6,811 nucleotides of DNA from Bacteroidales bacterium. Lineage in GTDB: Bacteria > Bacteroidota > Bacteroidia > Bacteroidales > NBLH01. The translations under genes were made by a program, and so were the position numbers. The DNA lies in assembly GCA_029933755.1 (NCBI GenBank), contig JAOZNO010000201.1:1-6811 (forward strand). The letters run 5' to 3'. Positions 1 to 5,972 of this stretch are shown here, piece after piece. Each line of letters begins with the position of its first letter. The stretch's first letter is position 1. The notes beneath the pieces were generated by a model. It was given only the letters and a program-made list of their open reading frames with translations. It was not told the origin of the DNA and did no database searches.

Positions 1-716
1 CCGAGTACAAATTTATCATTAAATTCTTTAGGTTCATTGAAAGGTAATATGTTGTTTAAATTAAATTCCAGATAATTAATTTTATTATTTTTTGCTAAAA
101 ACTGGTTTTCGTAAAAAGTTTGAATATTTATTACTTCCTCAGGCAGATTATTATCATCATAAACATTATCAGAAGCATAATTTATTTTAAACTTATTTTC
201 AATTGCTAAAGCCTTCGTATATTCATAGAATAATTTGTTATCTGTTTTCAAATGAATCAGTGCATTATCCACTAAAAAATCAGTATAACGGTTTAAAAAT
301 AAACTTGAACTTAAGCGTTTTCTTATTCTTTTAGCTTGAGGGTCAGGAAATGTAAACCATATCTCGTTTACTTCATTTTTTGCAAAAAAAGATTGAACAA
401 AATCAACGCGAGTTCTTATAAATGCTACATTTTTTAAATTTTTTTGTAGTGCTGTTTTTGCTCCTCTAAAAAGGCGGGCACCTTTAATATCAATTCCTAT
501 AAAGTTTTTTTCCGGATACCTTTCAGCAAGTCCAACAGAATACTCACCTTTTCCGCATCCTAGTTCTAGTACAATAGGGTTTGTATTGTTAAAAACGGAT
601 TCTTTCCATTTGCCATACAGGTGAAATTTTTTGTTTAAAACCTCACTAAATTCGGGTTGATATAAATTATCAAAACCCGTCATTTCTTTAAATTTTTTTA
701 ACTTATTTTTTGTCAC
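1..716 (-). CDS. trmB: tRNA (guanine-N7-)-methyltransferase TrmB, 3' end cut by the window edge
   Basis: TrmB transfers a methyl group from S-adenosylmethionine to N7 of G46 in the variable loop of tRNAs, in the cytoplasm. I translated 238 residues by hand, and the frame is still open at the left edge. Visible marks are the SAM-binding motif ELGCGKGEYS (51-60), the acidic strand end DIKGAR (76-81), the family motif FPDPQ (123-127), HLKTD (155-159), and the C-terminal TFYE (200-203) that corresponds to the TxxE tRNA/SAM-contact motif. PDPQ replaces the PDPW of E. coli, which I recall as usual in Bacteroidota. Most of the protein is present; only the C-terminal tail is missing. The start is GTG at 716-714, overlapping the gldH stop as GTGA, which suggests translational coupling and a shared transcript. 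An internal ATG at codon 12 would remove the conserved N-terminal TKNKLKKF segment, so GTG is preferred. Confidence 0.93.
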   Translation of the reverse strand, partial: MTKNKLKKFKEMTGFDNLYQPEFSEVLNKKFHLYGKWKESVFNNTNPIVLELGCGKGEYSVGLAERYPEKNFIGIDIKGARLFRGAKTALQKNLKNVAFIRTRVDFVQSFFAKNEVNEIWFTFPDPQAKRIRKRLSSSLFLNRYTDFLVDNALIHLKTDNKLFYEYTKALAIENKFKINYASDNVYDDNNLPEEVINIQTFYENQFLAKNNKINYLEFNLNNILPFNEPKEFNDKFVL

Positions 717-1189
717 TCCGTTTTTTCAATTTTTATACCTACTTGTTTAATTCCTTTTAGCTTTAGGTTTCTCATTCCTTGAATAATTTCAACCGTATAC
801 TTCCCGGCTTTTGGGAAACGGACACCTGATTTATATACAAAATCATTGTGCCAGCTATCACTTTTTTCTTTACCAATCCATTTTCCCTTTTCATCTGACA
901 GGGTATACTCTAAAGTATCGCCTGCTATTTGGCTATTTCCTAAACTTGTATAAACAAACAACCATAGGTTGCTATTTCTGTAATCAGATGTATATGAGAG
1001 ACTTATTATTAAATTATAAACATCAGATGTATCATTAATTAGAAAATCAAATACTGCGGCTTTGTCGTTTTCCCATATTTGTTCAGGTATTTCAAGATTA
1101 CTTTCGTAAAATAGATTTTGTTTACAAGCAAATAACCCACTTATTACTAGTGTAGTAAATAAAAAATATGAGATTGTTTTATTAGGCAT
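713..1189 (-). CDS. gldH: Gliding motility lipoprotein GldH
   Basis: The product is a 158-residue lipoprotein of the GldH family. In Flavobacterium johnsoniae GldH is needed for gliding motility, but homologues also occur in many non-gliding Bacteroidota, so gliding cannot be inferred from this gene alone. The N-terminus is a lipoprotein signal peptide: a lysine at residue 4, a hydrophobic core at 7-20, and a lipobox LFAC with the lipidated Cys22. Family segments seen are NLWLFVYT (about 74-81), a DTLEYTLSDEKGKWIGK stretch (about 91-107), VRFPKAGKYTVEIIQGMR (about 123-140) and a final GIKIEK. The residues after Cys22 (KQNLF) are not acidic, so there is no obvious surface-export signal and a periplasm-facing anchor is more likely. 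It lies 23 bases after ricT and overlaps trmB by four bases, so it is an internal operon gene. No Shine-Dalgarno sequence is seen. Confidence 0.92.
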   Translation of the reverse strand: MPNKTISYFLFTTLVISGLFACKQNLFYESNLEIPEQIWENDKAAVFDFLINDTSDVYNLIISLSYTSDYRNSNLWLFVYTSLGNSQIAGDTLEYTLSDEKGKWIGKEKSDSWHNDFVYKSGVRFPKAGKYTVEIIQGMRNLKLKGIKQVGIKIEKTE

Positions 1190-1212
1190 TATTATAATAA
1201 CTTTTGTCAGTT

Positions 1213-2379
1213 TTAATTTCCGGTTTTCAGATTTTTTTCCTTTTTATTCTTGTTTGAATATTTATTTGATTTGAAAGGTTTTCGTCTTTTTTTTCTATTT
1301 TTTTGTTTACTATCAAACTTGTCAAGACTATCTTTGGATAACACATCAGCAAAACCTAATCCTAAATCCGGACTTAGGCTTTCTTTTTTAACAAGTTCTT
1401 CAACAATAACGCCGTTTTTATTTTGTGTGATAATTTCATTAATACGGTCAATGGGCACTACCGTTAGATTTACCGCTGCATGTTCATGAAACGAGTACCA
1501 CATCTGTTTTTTGTATACATCTGTTTTTAAATGAAAAGCTCTTCCCTGCCTTGTTTCCAAAACGATTGAAGTTTTTGGGAAATCCTTTTGTGCATCAATA
1601 TAAGAATCGTTTTCGTAGTTAAGGCAGCATTTTAGTTTGCCACATTGCCCTGCAAGTTTTTGAGGATTCAGTGAAATTTCTTGATTTTTTGCTGCCGTTG
1701 TAGTTACTGAAACAAAATTAGTAATCCAGGTTGAACAACAAAGTTCTCTACCACATGAGCCAATACTTCCAATTCTACCAGCTTCCTGTCGGGCACCAAT
1801 TTGTTTCATTTCTACCCTGATTTTAAACTCATCTGCTAAAACTTTTATCAGCTCTCTAAAATCAACTCGTTCTTCAGCAATATAATAGAAAATAGCTTTA
1901 TTTCCATCACCTTGGTATTCCACATCCCCGATTTTCATGTTTAGCTTTAATTCACTGGCAATAGCACGGGCTTTAATCATTGTTTTATGTTCCTGATCAA
2001 TAGCATTTTGCCATTTATCAATATCTGCTACTTTTGCTTTTCGATAAACTTTTTTTAGTTCTGTGTTTGGTGAGATACCGTACTTTTTTAATTGTTGTAA
2101 TACCAATTGTCCTGAAAGCGAAATAGTGCCAATGTCATGTCCTGGCGAAGCTTCAACAGCTACAATATCACCTTCTTCCAGTTTGATACCATTTACATTT
2201 CTAAAAAAGTCTTTTCGTGTATTTTTAAATCTTATTTCAACAATATCCAGCGGGTTAATCCCCTCAGGTATATTTTCCAGCCAGTTAAAAACATTTAATT
2301 TACCGCATGAAGTTTTGCAGTCAGTTCCTGTATTTGATAAAGAGTTACATCCTCTTGAGTTATGTATAGTGCATCCCAT
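1213..2379 (-). CDS. ricT: PSP1-domain regulatory iron-sulfur protein RicT (YaaT family)
   Basis: This 388-residue protein belongs to the RicT/YaaT (PSP1 C-terminal domain) family. In Bacillus subtilis RicT works with RicA and RicF in a complex that carries [4Fe-4S] clusters and affects RNase Y-dependent mRNA processing, competence and sporulation. Its role in Bacteroidota is not settled. The conserved core runs from about residue 45 to 310 and includes EASPGHDIGTISLSG (76-90), GDVEYQGDGNKAIFYY (151-166), MKQIGARQEAGRIG (191-204), and two cysteine blocks, SCGRELCC (C209, C214, C215) and QCGKLKCC (C246, C251, C252). Four more cysteines (C3, C11, C21, C25) lie in the N-terminal leader. The tail after about 355 is rich in lysine, arginine and asparagine and is probably disordered or nucleic-acid binding. 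It sits between holB and gldH. The ATG at 2379 keeps the whole N-terminal cysteine group. Confidence 0.93.
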   Translation of the reverse strand: MGCTIHNSRGCNSLSNTGTDCKTSCGKLNVFNWLENIPEGINPLDIVEIRFKNTRKDFFRNVNGIKLEEGDIVAVEASPGHDIGTISLSGQLVLQQLKKYGISPNTELKKVYRKAKVADIDKWQNAIDQEHKTMIKARAIASELKLNMKIGDVEYQGDGNKAIFYYIAEERVDFRELIKVLADEFKIRVEMKQIGARQEAGRIGSIGSCGRELCCSTWITNFVSVTTTAAKNQEISLNPQKLAGQCGKLKCCLNYENDSYIDAQKDFPKTSIVLETRQGRAFHLKTDVYKKQMWYSFHEHAAVNLTVVPIDRINEIITQNKNGVIVEELVKKESLSPDLGLGFADVLSKDSLDKFDSKQKNRKKRRKPFKSNKYSNKNKKEKNLKTGN

Positions 2380-2455
2380 GGTTTCAAAATAAATAAGTAT
2401 ATATATAGTTTAGTTATAATGGTACGGATGCCAGTAAAAAATCTTTTCCTAAATG

Positions 2456-2463
2456 CAAATCTA
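2456..2463 (-). promoter_or_regulatory. Possible internal -7 box upstream of ricT
   Basis: In the 126-base gap between holB and ricT the minus strand reads TAGATTTG, matching TAnnTTTG, 76 bases before the ricT ATG. No -33 TTG is evident at the usual spacing. It could provide extra transcription of ricT-gldH-trmB independent of holB, but evidence is limited to one short box in AT-rich sequence. I see nothing else in this gap. Confidence 0.25.
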
Positions 2464-2505
2464 TTTCTAATAATCATAAATTATAATATTTACCTAATAT
2501 ATATA

Positions 2506-3648
2506 TCAGGCTGCTTTGCGTCTTAACAATTTTACCAGTTTTAGGGTAAGATCTAAAAATATAATCTTATCCATACCATTTCTTTCAATATGCAAATGTG
2601 CTTTATTAATTTCTTTGTAAATATCAAAGATATTATTCTGATGAATAAAAGTAGAAAATTTTAGTGAAAAATTTTCTTCATCAACTGTTAATTGGTTTAA
2701 TTTCTCTTTTTCTGTAGGAGAATTGTTTAAAATAAAATTCTCCCGGAACATTTTTAAGGTATATTTTAAAAAGCTTTTTTGTTGTTCACGTCCCAAAGTT
2801 GAAATCTCATCAACCCATTTTGTTAAATCTATAATTTTTGCTGAATAGGATAGGCGCATTAATTCAATAAATAACTTGAAATTATATTTTTCATTATCAC
2901 TTTCTTCAAGTACATCAAGTGCTTTAAAATAATTTCCATTTGCTAATTTAGTTATTCTATTCAGTTCAGTTGTTTCAATTTGGTAAGTTTCAGCAATATG
3001 TTTTGATAGACTTTCATTATCAATTTTGGGTATTTTTACAAACTGTGAACGTGATCTTATTGTATTAATTATTTGCTCAGGATAATCAGAAATCAATAAA
3101 AAGAGCGTTTTCATTGGTGGTTCTTCAATCATTTTTAAAAGCTTATTGGCTGATGATGCATTCATTTTCTCAGGCAACCAAATAATCATTATCTTATACT
3201 CTGCTTCAAAAGTTTTTAAATTTAGTTTTCTGATAATTTCACTGCTTTCATGAGCGAAAATTCCAGCCTGACCACCTTCTGAACCAACTACATCCAACCA
3301 TTCATCAAGGCGGTGCTTTTTATGTTCAAGAATAAACTTACGCCATTCGTTTGAAAAATTATCACTTATTGGTTTGTTGAATTTTTTTGTGCGTACCACC
3401 GGATATACAAAATGCAAATCAGGATGAATTAGTTTTTCATATTTGTTACAAGATGGGCACGTTCCGCATGAATCCGTTTCAGATTTATTGGTACATGAAA
3501 CATATTGAGCATAAGCAATGGCAAGTTCAAGTTTGCCGGCACCCTCTGAACCATGTAGTAATTGAGCATGACTAATCCGTCCGGTATTAACAGTGTTAAT
3601 AAACCGTTTAATCATTTTTTTTTGCCCTATGATCTTGCTAAATTGCAT
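2506..3648 (-). CDS. holB: DNA polymerase III subunit delta' (clamp loader)
   Basis: HolB is the delta' subunit of the clamp loader, which opens and places the sliding clamp on DNA with the DnaX and delta subunits. The 380-residue protein starts with the typical FSKIIGQKKMIKRF segment. It has a P-loop-like GSEGAGK (33-39) followed by Leu-Glu instead of Ser/Thr, as expected for a subunit that does not hydrolyse ATP. A zinc-binding group follows, C52-x8-C61-x2-C64-x2-C67. The Walker B position reads MIIWLPEKMN (154-163) with no DExx acid pair, followed by ANKLLKMIEEPP (167-178), matching the delta' signature. The arginine of the SRC motif is kept (R200), but the cysteine is serine (RSRSQ). The C-terminal third is the helical collar region. 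It follows the fic gene by 47 bases and precedes ricT on the same strand. No Shine-Dalgarno sequence is seen. Confidence 0.93.
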   Translation of the reverse strand: MQFSKIIGQKKMIKRFINTVNTGRISHAQLLHGSEGAGKLELAIAYAQYVSCTNKSETDSCGTCPSCNKYEKLIHPDLHFVYPVVRTKKFNKPISDNFSNEWRKFILEHKKHRLDEWLDVVGSEGGQAGIFAHESSEIIRKLNLKTFEAEYKIMIIWLPEKMNASSANKLLKMIEEPPMKTLFLLISDYPEQIINTIRSRSQFVKIPKIDNESLSKHIAETYQIETTELNRITKLANGNYFKALDVLEESDNEKYNFKLFIELMRLSYSAKIIDLTKWVDEISTLGREQQKSFLKYTLKMFRENFILNNSPTEKEKLNQLTVDEENFSLKFSTFIHQNNIFDIYKEINKAHLHIERNGMDKIIFLDLTLKLVKLLRRKAA

Positions 3649-3695
3649 TTTTGAAAAATTCTTTGGTTATAATTTAAGCATATTACCCATTCAGA

Positions 3696-4481
3696 CTAAA
3701 ACATTAGTGTAAATCCCTTATTTATTTTTTTATACTTTTCTATTTCAGCTTTTAAAAATTTAATCTGTTGATTAGCTATAAATTCTCTGAAAACTTCTAA
3801 ATCACTTTGTTCTTCTGTTTCATTCAATTTGTCAATATATTCAGCCCTGTCTTCTGTGAAAATTTTTATTAATACATCATTATGGTAAAGTTGAATATAA
3901 TTCATTAACAGCCTTGCAAGTCTTCCATTTCCATCTCCAAAAGGATGAATGTTTACAAAATTATAATGAATATCAGATGCAAATTTTATTATGTTTTCAC
4001 CTTTAATTTTATCAATTCTTTCATTTATAGAGGCGCATAATTGCTCTAATAAAGACGGAACTTTTTTAAAATCAGGGAAATACTTTTTATCAACATATAC
4101 TTGGGCAAGTCTTAAATCTCCTTTTGAAGTATCGAAACTACCCAAAGCTGTATTTGTAAACCCACCGGTATTTTTCATTAAAACAGCAGCAATTTCTTTG
4201 ATAAATTCAATTGAGAATTTTCGTTTTTGCTTAGCTTGTACCTTTATGTATTGAAAAGCTGCAAAATGATCTTTTATCATTAAGTGGTCTTCAAGTGGTT
4301 TTCCTGCCGCTGTGATATTATTTTCTATCAGTACTTTTGTATCTGTTTCCGTTAAAGAACAACCTTCTATTTTTGTTGAATGCCAAACAATTGAAATCAT
4401 ACAAAACTTCTCATAATCGAGCACGTTTTGTAAATCAAGATTTACATATTCTTTTTTTAATCTTTTTAATTCAGACCACAT
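3696..4481 (-). CDS. Fic family protein, class II (N-terminal inhibitory motif)
   Basis: Fic enzymes usually transfer AMP from ATP to a hydroxyl side chain of a target protein; the target here is unknown. Counted from the ATG at 4481 the protein has 261 residues. The catalytic motif is complete: HPFGDGNGRLAR, with H179, D183, N185, R187 and R190. An upstream STKIEG (S35-E39-G40) matches the inhibitory [S/T]xxxE[G/N] motif that blocks the ATP site, placing it in class II. The segment around 106-132 fits the target-docking flap. The C-terminal 30 residues are lysine-rich and helical with no winged-helix domain. A TTG eight codons further upstream (4505) is in frame, but it lies inside a TAnnTTTG promoter-like box, so ATG is preferred. 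A GGAGGA 12 bases before that TTG leaves some doubt. It could be co-transcribed into holB, since no terminator separates them. It may be a housekeeping regulator, a toxin-like enzyme, or a defence accessory. Confidence 0.88.
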   Translation of the reverse strand: MWSELKRLKKEYVNLDLQNVLDYEKFCMISIVWHSTKIEGCSLTETDTKVLIENNITAAGKPLEDHLMIKDHFAAFQYIKVQAKQKRKFSIEFIKEIAAVLMKNTGGFTNTALGSFDTSKGDLRLAQVYVDKKYFPDFKKVPSLLEQLCASINERIDKIKGENIIKFASDIHYNFVNIHPFGDGNGRLARLLMNYIQLYHNDVLIKIFTEDRAEYIDKLNETEEQSDLEVFREFIANQQIKFLKAEIEKYKKINKGFTLMF

Positions 4482-4502
4482 TGTTTTGACATTATTTTGC
4501 CA

Positions 4503-4510
4503 CAAAAGTA
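4503..4510 (-). promoter_or_regulatory. Putative -7 box for fic
   Basis: The minus strand reads TACTTTTG, an exact match to the Bacteroidota -7 consensus TAnnTTTG. It would place the transcript start a few bases downstream, leaving a leader of about 15 bases before the ATG at 4481. No clear TTG-type -33 element is seen at the usual distance, so this rests on one box. Confidence 0.4.
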
Positions 4511-4562
4511 TACAAAATCCTCCGATTTGATATTAATCATAGAATAGTTCGTTGATATTTTT

Positions 4563-4570
4563 TATTTTTG
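4563..4570 (+). promoter_or_regulatory. Putative -7 box for pgk
   Basis: The plus strand reads TATTTTTG, matching the Bacteroidota -7 consensus TAnnTTTG, 37 bases before the pgk ATG. That predicts a leader of roughly 30 bases. No convincing -33 element lies about 20 bases upstream. The box faces away from the fic box in the same divergent gap. Confidence 0.4.
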
Positions 4571-4607
4571 TATCCTTAAAGAAAATATTTTTATTTAATT
4601 TATTATT

Positions 4608-5801
4608 ATGCAAAACATTGAAGATTACAATTTTAAGGGAAAGAAAGCAATAATTAGGGTCGATTTTAATGTACCTCTTGATGGTGATTTTAATATTACT
4701 GATGATACTCGTATCAGGGCAGCACTACCAACTGTTAAGAAAATTGTTAAAAATGGTGGTTCTGTAATACTTATGTCTCATTTGGGAAGGCCAAAAGATG
4801 GACATGAGGATAAATTCTCATTAAAGCACATACTTAAACATCTGTCAAACTCATTAAATATAGATGTTCAGTTTGCTAATGATTGTATTGGAGAGCAGGC
4901 TATTGAAAAGTCTAAATCGTTAAAACCTGGAGATGTTTTGTTATTGGAAAACCTGCGTTTTCATAAAGAAGAGACTAAAGGTGATGAGGGATTTGCCAAA
5001 AAGTTAGCTTCCCTTGCAGATGTATATGTAAACGATGCATTTGGTACTGCGCACCGGGCACATGCCTCAACCACCATAATTGCTAAATTTTTCCCAAATG
5101 ATAAAATGTTTGGCTATGTTATTGGCAATGAACTAAAAAATATTGACAATATGCTTCAAAAAGCAGAAAAACCTTTTACAGCAATAATGGGTGGTGCTAA
5201 AGTTTCAAGTAAAATTGATATTATCAAGCATTTACTTCCTAAAGTTGACAATTTAATAATTGGTGGCGGAATGACTTATACCTTTATCAAAGCACAAGGT
5301 GGTAAAATTGGCAATTCGTTGGTTGAAGATGATAAATTAGAAATGTCTTTGGAAATTATGGAATTAGCCAAAAAGTTAGGTGTAAAACTTTATTTAGCCG
5401 TAGATGCTGTTTGTGCTGATGACTTTAGTAATGATGCTAATACTTATGAAGGTGATGTTAGCAAAATTAAAGACAATTGGATGGGTTTGGATATCGGATC
5501 TGAAACTATCAAACAATTTATTGAGGTGATAAATAATTCAAAAACCATTCTTTGGAACGGTCCGGTTGGTGTTTTTGAGATGGAAAAGTTTGAAAAAGGA
5601 ACAAAAACAATTGCTTTTGCAATTGCTGAAGCCACAAAAAAAGGTGCATTTTCACTTATCGGTGGTGGCGATTCAGTTGCAGCAATAAATAAATATGGGC
5701 TTGCTGATAAAGTTAGCTATGTTTCAACAGGTGGTGGTGCACTACTTGAATATATGGAAGGTAAAGAATTACCGGGTATTAAAGCTATTAGAGCTGAATA
5801 A
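4608..5801 (+). CDS. pgk: Phosphoglycerate kinase
   Basis: Pgk catalyses reversible phosphate transfer between 1,3-bisphosphoglycerate and ADP, giving 3-phosphoglycerate and ATP in cytoplasmic glycolysis and gluconeogenesis. The 397 residues are full length for the bacterial enzyme. Substrate-binding motifs of the N-terminal domain are RVDFNVP (17-23), SHLGRP (57-62), ENLRF (114-118) and the DAFGTAHRAHAS region (143-154). Nucleotide-binding motifs of the C-terminal domain are MGGAKVS (194-200), WNGPVGVFE (316-324), GGGDS (352-356) and STGGGA (373-378). Nothing essential is missing. It is transcribed alone, divergent from fic and convergent with the vWA gene. The leader is AT-rich with no Shine-Dalgarno sequence, and the ATG at 4608 gives the normal N-terminus. 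Confidence 0.98.
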   Translation: MQNIEDYNFKGKKAIIRVDFNVPLDGDFNITDDTRIRAALPTVKKIVKNGGSVILMSHLGRPKDGHEDKFSLKHILKHLSNSLNIDVQFANDCIGEQAIEKSKSLKPGDVLLLENLRFHKEETKGDEGFAKKLASLADVYVNDAFGTAHRAHASTTIIAKFFPNDKMFGYVIGNELKNIDNMLQKAEKPFTAIMGGAKVSSKIDIIKHLLPKVDNLIIGGGMTYTFIKAQGGKIGNSLVEDDKLEMSLEIMELAKKLGVKLYLAVDAVCADDFSNDANTYEGDVSKIKDNWMGLDIGSETIKQFIEVINNSKTILWNGPVGVFEMEKFEKGTKTIAFAIAEATKKGAFSLIGGGDSVAAINKYGLADKVSYVSTGGGALLEYMEGKELPGIKAIRAE

Positions 5802-5821
5802 TCTCTGATAAAGTACAAAGT

Positions 5822-5937
5822 CGTCATTACGAGGGCTTTGACCGTGGCAATCTCCTACTGTTAGGGAAGTGGTTCATTTATTCAAAATCACAGTAGAACC
5901 TACTTTAGGAGATTGCTTCACTTTGTTCGCAATAACG
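5822..5937. repeat. Palindromic intergenic repeat (REP/MITE-like)
   Basis: The outer arms CGTCATTACGAG (5822-5833) and TTCGCAATAACG (5926-5937) pair at nine positions plus one G-T, with two mismatches. The inner arms GCAATCTCC (5847-5855) and GGAGATTGC (5908-5916) pair perfectly. The stem continues as TACTGT (5856-5861) with ACAGTA (5890-5895), leaving a 12-base bulge on the right side and a loop of about 28 bases. The CGTCATTGCGAG...GCAATCTCC pattern resembles a palindromic repeat I recall as recurring between genes in many bacterial genomes. The element has no coding capacity of its own. Only one copy is present in this window, so its repeat status rests on that resemblance. Confidence 0.7.
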
Positions 5938-5950
5938 TTCTTTTTTTCTT
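5906..5950 (+). terminator. Possible pgk terminator formed by the repeat's right arm and a T-run
   Basis: The right arm of the palindromic repeat ends at 5937 and is followed at once by a T-rich stretch (TTCTTTTTTTCTT, 5938-5950). Read on the plus strand this is a long stem followed by U's, about 140 bases after the pgk stop. The outer stem is imperfect and the loop large, so termination efficiency is uncertain. Confidence 0.3.
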
Positions 5951-5951
5951 A

Positions 5952-5972
5952 TAAAAGCCACCTGTGGTGGTT
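5952..5972 (-). terminator. Hairpin terminator of the vWA lipoprotein gene
   Basis: On the minus strand AACCACC-ACA-GGTGGCTT forms a seven-pair stem (one G-T pair) with a three-base loop, followed directly by TTTTAT. The 5' arm begins with the last two bases of the TAA stop codon of the vWA gene (5971-5973). The compact GC stem and U-tract fit an intrinsic terminator. Confidence 0.6.

Noticed and set aside
811..1489. Plus-strand open frames at 811-1038 and 1250-1489
   Set aside because: Both are antisense to gldH and the ricT tail, with compositions that mirror those genes and no recognisable domains.
2063..2392. Plus-strand open frame of 109 codons antisense to ricT
   Set aside because: It lies against a strongly conserved gene, has no family resemblance, and is rich in Ser/Pro/Phe as expected of an antisense shadow.
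2295..2477. Minus-strand open frame of 60 codons upstream of and overlapping ricT in another frame
   Set aside because: It overlaps the conserved cysteine-rich N-terminus of ricT, has no recognisable domain, and looks like chance coding in AT-rich leader sequence.
2380..2505. Possible small RNA or tRNA in the holB-ricT gap
   Set aside because: The gap is AT-rich with TATATA tracts, and no cloverleaf arms, TTCGA-type loop or GC-rich stem can be seen.
3649..3695. Weak inverted repeat GGTTAT...ATTACC between fic and holB as a terminator
   Set aside because: The stem is short, AT-rich and mismatched, with no solid U-tract at its base; it does not reach the quality of the hairpin at 5952-5972.
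3387..4254. Plus-strand open frames at 3387-3575 and 3991-4254
   Set aside because: They are antisense to the holB zinc region and the fic docking region, with no domain signal.
5444..5635. Minus-strand open frame of 63 codons inside pgk
   Set aside because: It is antisense to the nucleotide-binding motifs of a complete, conserved pgk.
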